Positions 61,902 through 64,000 of a stretch of 64,000 nt of DNA are shown here, one piece after another; the stretch's first letter is position 1, and every line of letters begins with the position of its first letter. Both the position numbers and the translations under genes were made by a program. Origin of the DNA: an uncultured Flavobacterium sp. GTDB lineage: Bacteria; Bacteroidota; Bacteroidia; Flavobacteriales; Flavobacteriaceae. The stretch lies in the NCBI RefSeq assembly GCF_963422545.1, contig NZ_OY730243.1, forward strand, positions 1 through 64,000, in the 5' to 3' direction. The notes under the pieces were generated by a model. The model did no database searches, was not told the DNA's origin, and was given only the letters and a program-made list of their open reading frames with translations.

Positions 61902-62342
61902 ATGAATAAAATAGCTTTTATTGTAATCACAATAACTTTCTCCTCTTGTATTAATACTAAAAAAGTAGTAACAGTAAATCATTCTAACTTACCAGAACCA
62001 ATTGGTCCTTATTCTCATTCAACTAATTATGGTGATTTTATTTTTACTTCGGGACAAATTGGCATAGACCCAAAAACAAATATTTTGAAAGAAGGAATTA
62101 AAGAACAAACAATTCAGATATTCGAAAACTTAAAAATCATACTATCTGATAATCATTCCGATTTAAATCATATTACCAAAATAACTATTTTTATCACAGA
62201 CATAAAGCAATTTGATATCGTCAACGAAATATATGCTAGTTATTTTAAAACTTTTTATCCGGCTCGAAGCACAATTCAAGTAGTTGCTCTGCCAAAAAAT
62301 GCTTCTATCGAAATTGAATGTACTGCTGTTAAAAGAAAGTAA
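61902..62342 (+). CDS. RidA/YjgF-family protein with a lipoprotein signal
   Basis: 146 residues. Residues 1-16 form a lipoprotein signal MNKIAFIVITITFSSC (C16), which RidA proteins normally lack. The RidA domain fills 27-144: LPEPIGPYSHS, GDFIFTSGQIGIDP, the active-site arginine R122 in YPARSTIQV and the conserved E139 in IEIECTA. RidA enzymes hydrolyse reactive 2-aminoacrylate and related enamines/imines in the cytosol; a lipid-anchored version would have to act outside the inner membrane on another imine or enamine, or as a binding protein. Both key residues are kept, so activity is plausible. It is placed after the secreted hydrolase gene, and the two may form a periplasmic detoxification pair. 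Confidence 0.9.
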   Translation: MNKIAFIVITITFSSCINTKKVVTVNHSNLPEPIGPYSHSTNYGDFIFTSGQIGIDPKTNILKEGIKEQTIQIFENLKIILSDNHSDLNHITKITIFITDIKQFDIVNEIYASYFKTFYPARSTIQVVALPKNASIEIECTAVKRK

Positions 62343-62344
62343 AC

Positions 62345-62540
62345 GGCAAGAGTTAGGTTCTGATCCATTCTCCAGCTAGTACCAACTTCTTTCTTTCATT
62401 TGTTCATTTGCACTTCAATAAATGGGTAAAATTTACATACCCAATGTTGGATTGCAGCATGGTCAACTTGAACCCCCTCATTTTCATTATCTCTTCAACA
62501 TCTCAGTAACTTAATGAAAACCTAAGTTTGAAATATACGG
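62345..62540 (-). mobile_element. IS6-family transposase remnant
   Basis: Reading the minus strand gives FKLRFSLSY-stop-DVEEIMKMRG, then after a one-base shift VQVDHAAIQHWVCKFYPFIE and VQMNK-stop-KKEVGTSWRMDQ. These are the N-terminal helix-turn-helix region and the SWRMDE start of the DDE domain of IS6/IS26-type transposases in the correct order. Two internal stops and one frameshift show that it is dead. The remaining two thirds of the gene are absent. Confidence 0.85.
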
Positions 62541-63244
62541 CTTAAAGAATAATAGATTTTGGATAACAATAACCTTTAGTATTCATGAAATGAAAAATTT
62601 AGATTCCTAAAACTAAATCTTATTCTTGTATGCGACAGAACCAAAACAATAATCTTTTCGCAAAGTGATCCAATAAATATTCGGTATTTTATTAATCGAT
62701 CTTGCTTTTTCTTACCATTTGAAATTCCCTAACCGTTTAGTAATAAAGTAATGATTAAGTACACGAATGTAATCGTCCTCAATAAATTACTCTTATTGTT
62801 TGTCTTTATTCTCTCCCTCGTTGCCAATCAATATAATTAAACAATAATCTTTTTGATCACAATAAAATCAAACCGATTAAAACTATTTAAACTATTTAAA
62901 TTTCCTATCTCAATTATTTGACAAATTGTATTTCGTCTATAATAGATGCAACTCGTCGATATTTTTCCTATACACAAACATCACAAGCATTACAAACAAT
63001 GTAACTATCTGAAATACAATAAGTTATATAGTTTACTGGAAGTGACTTTTTCAATGATTTTCCTTACTATAAAATATTAAATCAAACAAACTGGGCATCC
63101 ATTTTTCATTTTCATATCACAAAAATATCATTTCAACGAGTTTTTAAGTTGTTCAAAGGATTAATAATAATTATTAAAAACAGAGTATATAACTTTGATT
63201 CTGTTAAAAACTTAAATATTTCATAAAATATAAAACATAAAAGT
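62541..63244. other. Gene-free region
   Basis: About 700 bases of AT-rich sequence between the IS6 remnant and a frameshifted secreted-protein stub. No open frame, RNA or clear repeat was found. Confidence 0.5.
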
Positions 63245-63426
63245 ATGAAAACAAAAACTACCCAAATCGTACAGACATTCTAGTTCTGTTCTCTTCTACA
63301 ATAAACAGTTATTCACAAACAAATCCTACGGTTAGATTAGGTGAATCAATAGCTTTTAAATATTCAGGTTTTCCTCCAAAAAACACAAGCAACAATCACA
63401 AATTTTATTTATTGAAAATTGAATAA
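63245..63426 (+). pseudogene. Frameshifted small secreted-protein remnant
   Basis: ATG at 63245 gives MKTKTTQIVQTF then stop. A shift within the hydrophobic segment restores LVLFSSTINSYSQTNPTVRL, then GESIAFKYSGFPPKNTSNNH and KFYLLKIE, stop at 63424. The two parts join into a normal signal peptide ending SYSQ plus a ~40-residue mature start, so a single indel broke it. The family is unknown; the start resembles the stub of a surface protein. Confidence 0.65.
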
Positions 63427-63479
63427 AATTTCATGCTTAATAAAAAATTAATTACTGGTTTATTTAAATAATAAGGATT

Positions 63480-64000
63480 ATGAAAAAAATTACTTTTATT
63501 CCGTTTTTAGCTTTTTTAATATTGTTGTTTTCTACAACAATTGGCTATTCACAAAATACAAATGTTACATTCGATAATACCAATGCTTCATTAACAACAG
63601 ATCCAGCTTGTTCCTTTTCACAATGTAATTCTCAGGATGTAAATTTTGGAGATGTTTATTTAGGTGATAATGTTGGAAATGTGGCTACTCTGGCTTACAT
63701 TACAAATCCTGTAAATGGATTGTATATTTGGGTTACTGTTTCATCTAACAGTTCCAAATATGATTTGTTATTTCAATTTGACTATCTGGTTGGAGGAGTT
63801 CGAAAAAATTTCGATAACTCTAATTTTGTTGGAGCAACAACGGATAGATTAACAATTAAAATTAGAGGAAGTATAATTACAGCCGGTTCTAAATATAGAA
63901 TGGCTTAAATTACAAACTATACTGCAGGTCAATCCCTTGAGTTAAAAAATATTTATTTGGGATGGCAAACAGGTGGGCAAGCCATTACGCCTGCTCAAAG
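63480..64000 (+). pseudogene. Secreted surface protein interrupted by an in-frame stop (continues past the right edge)
   Basis: The gene starts MKKITFIPFLAFLILLFSTT with a signal peptide ending GYSQ, followed by Asn/Thr-rich beta sequence (SFSQCNSQDVNFGDVYLGDN, LYIWVTVSSNSSKYDLLFQF). A TAA at 63906 ends the frame after YRMA, but the same frame continues without a break to the window end as ITNYTAGQSLELKNIYLGWQ, then TGGQAITPAQ. One base change (for example CAA to TAA) explains the stop. The pattern is that of the N-terminal module of large flavobacterial cell-surface proteins with a C-terminal secretion domain, as I recall them; the C-terminus is outside the window. If the rest is intact, this is a very recent pseudogene. 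Confidence 0.75.

Overview
The window is low-GC Bacteroidota DNA, most likely from Flavobacterium. The evidence is three SusC/SusD pairs, a hybrid two-component regulator, many lipoproteins with short Bacteroidetes-type lipoboxes, a TAnnTTTG promoter box at the one convincing promoter, and intergenic palindromes of flavobacterial style. It is dominated by glycan-utilisation genes on the minus strand; a few plus-strand genes interrupt them, and a decayed segment lies at the right end.

Layout. (1) 1-4.1 kb: a SusC and a truncated SusD that continue past the left edge. (2) 5.0-6.8 kb: a plus-strand ANT(6)-like nucleotidyltransferase with its own terminator, then a lipoprotein beta-carbonic anhydrase. 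(3) 7.0-21.9 kb: a pectin/plant-glycan operon, in transcription order myo-inositol oxygenase, GH2 beta-galactosidase, DUF5009 membrane protein, SSS Na+ symporter, GH28, GH28, GH51, GH95. It has no SusC/D of its own. (4) 22.2-26.3 kb: a hybrid two-component sensor/regulator. (5) 26.3-41.2 kb: a mannoside/GlcNAc PUL with GH89, SusC, SusD, two GH92 alpha-mannosidases, a small secreted protein and a lipoprotein metallophosphoesterase. (6) 41.6-42.5 kb: a plus-strand HTH-Fic protein whose promoter is bracketed by a 16-bp inverted repeat. (7) 42.7-57.8 kb: a hexosamine-glycan PUL with sulfatase, NahK-like sugar kinase, SusC, SusD, fasciclin lipoprotein, second surface lipoprotein, DUF3472-ricin lipoprotein and GH20. 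(8) 57.8-64 kb: gene remnants (sigma-54 activator, IS3 and IS6 transposases, truncated secreted proteins) around two intact genes, an alpha/beta hydrolase and a lipoprotein RidA, ending in a secreted protein interrupted by an in-frame stop.

How the parts may work together. GH28, GH51, GH95 and GH2 would release galacturonate, arabinose, fucose or L-galactose, and galactose. The SSS symporter would import a released small molecule, and the inositol oxygenase would make D-glucuronate. The GH92/GH89 PUL would strip alpha-mannose and alpha-GlcNAc, and the GH20/sulfatase/kinase PUL would handle beta-HexNAc and sulfated ends. Together the second and third PULs look aimed at eukaryotic N-glycans or related glycoconjugates.

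The most notable hypothesis is that inositol oxygenase, phosphoesterase, alpha-mannosidases and alpha-GlcNAc-ase around one sensor target an inositol-containing glycan (GPI or plant GIPC type). The clearest new sequence-level signals are the operator pair flanking the fic promoter, the tandem TGTGnnCGnnCACA sites upstream of the kinase, and the previously hidden pseudogenes in the right-hand segment. No tRNA, rRNA or CRISPR array was seen.
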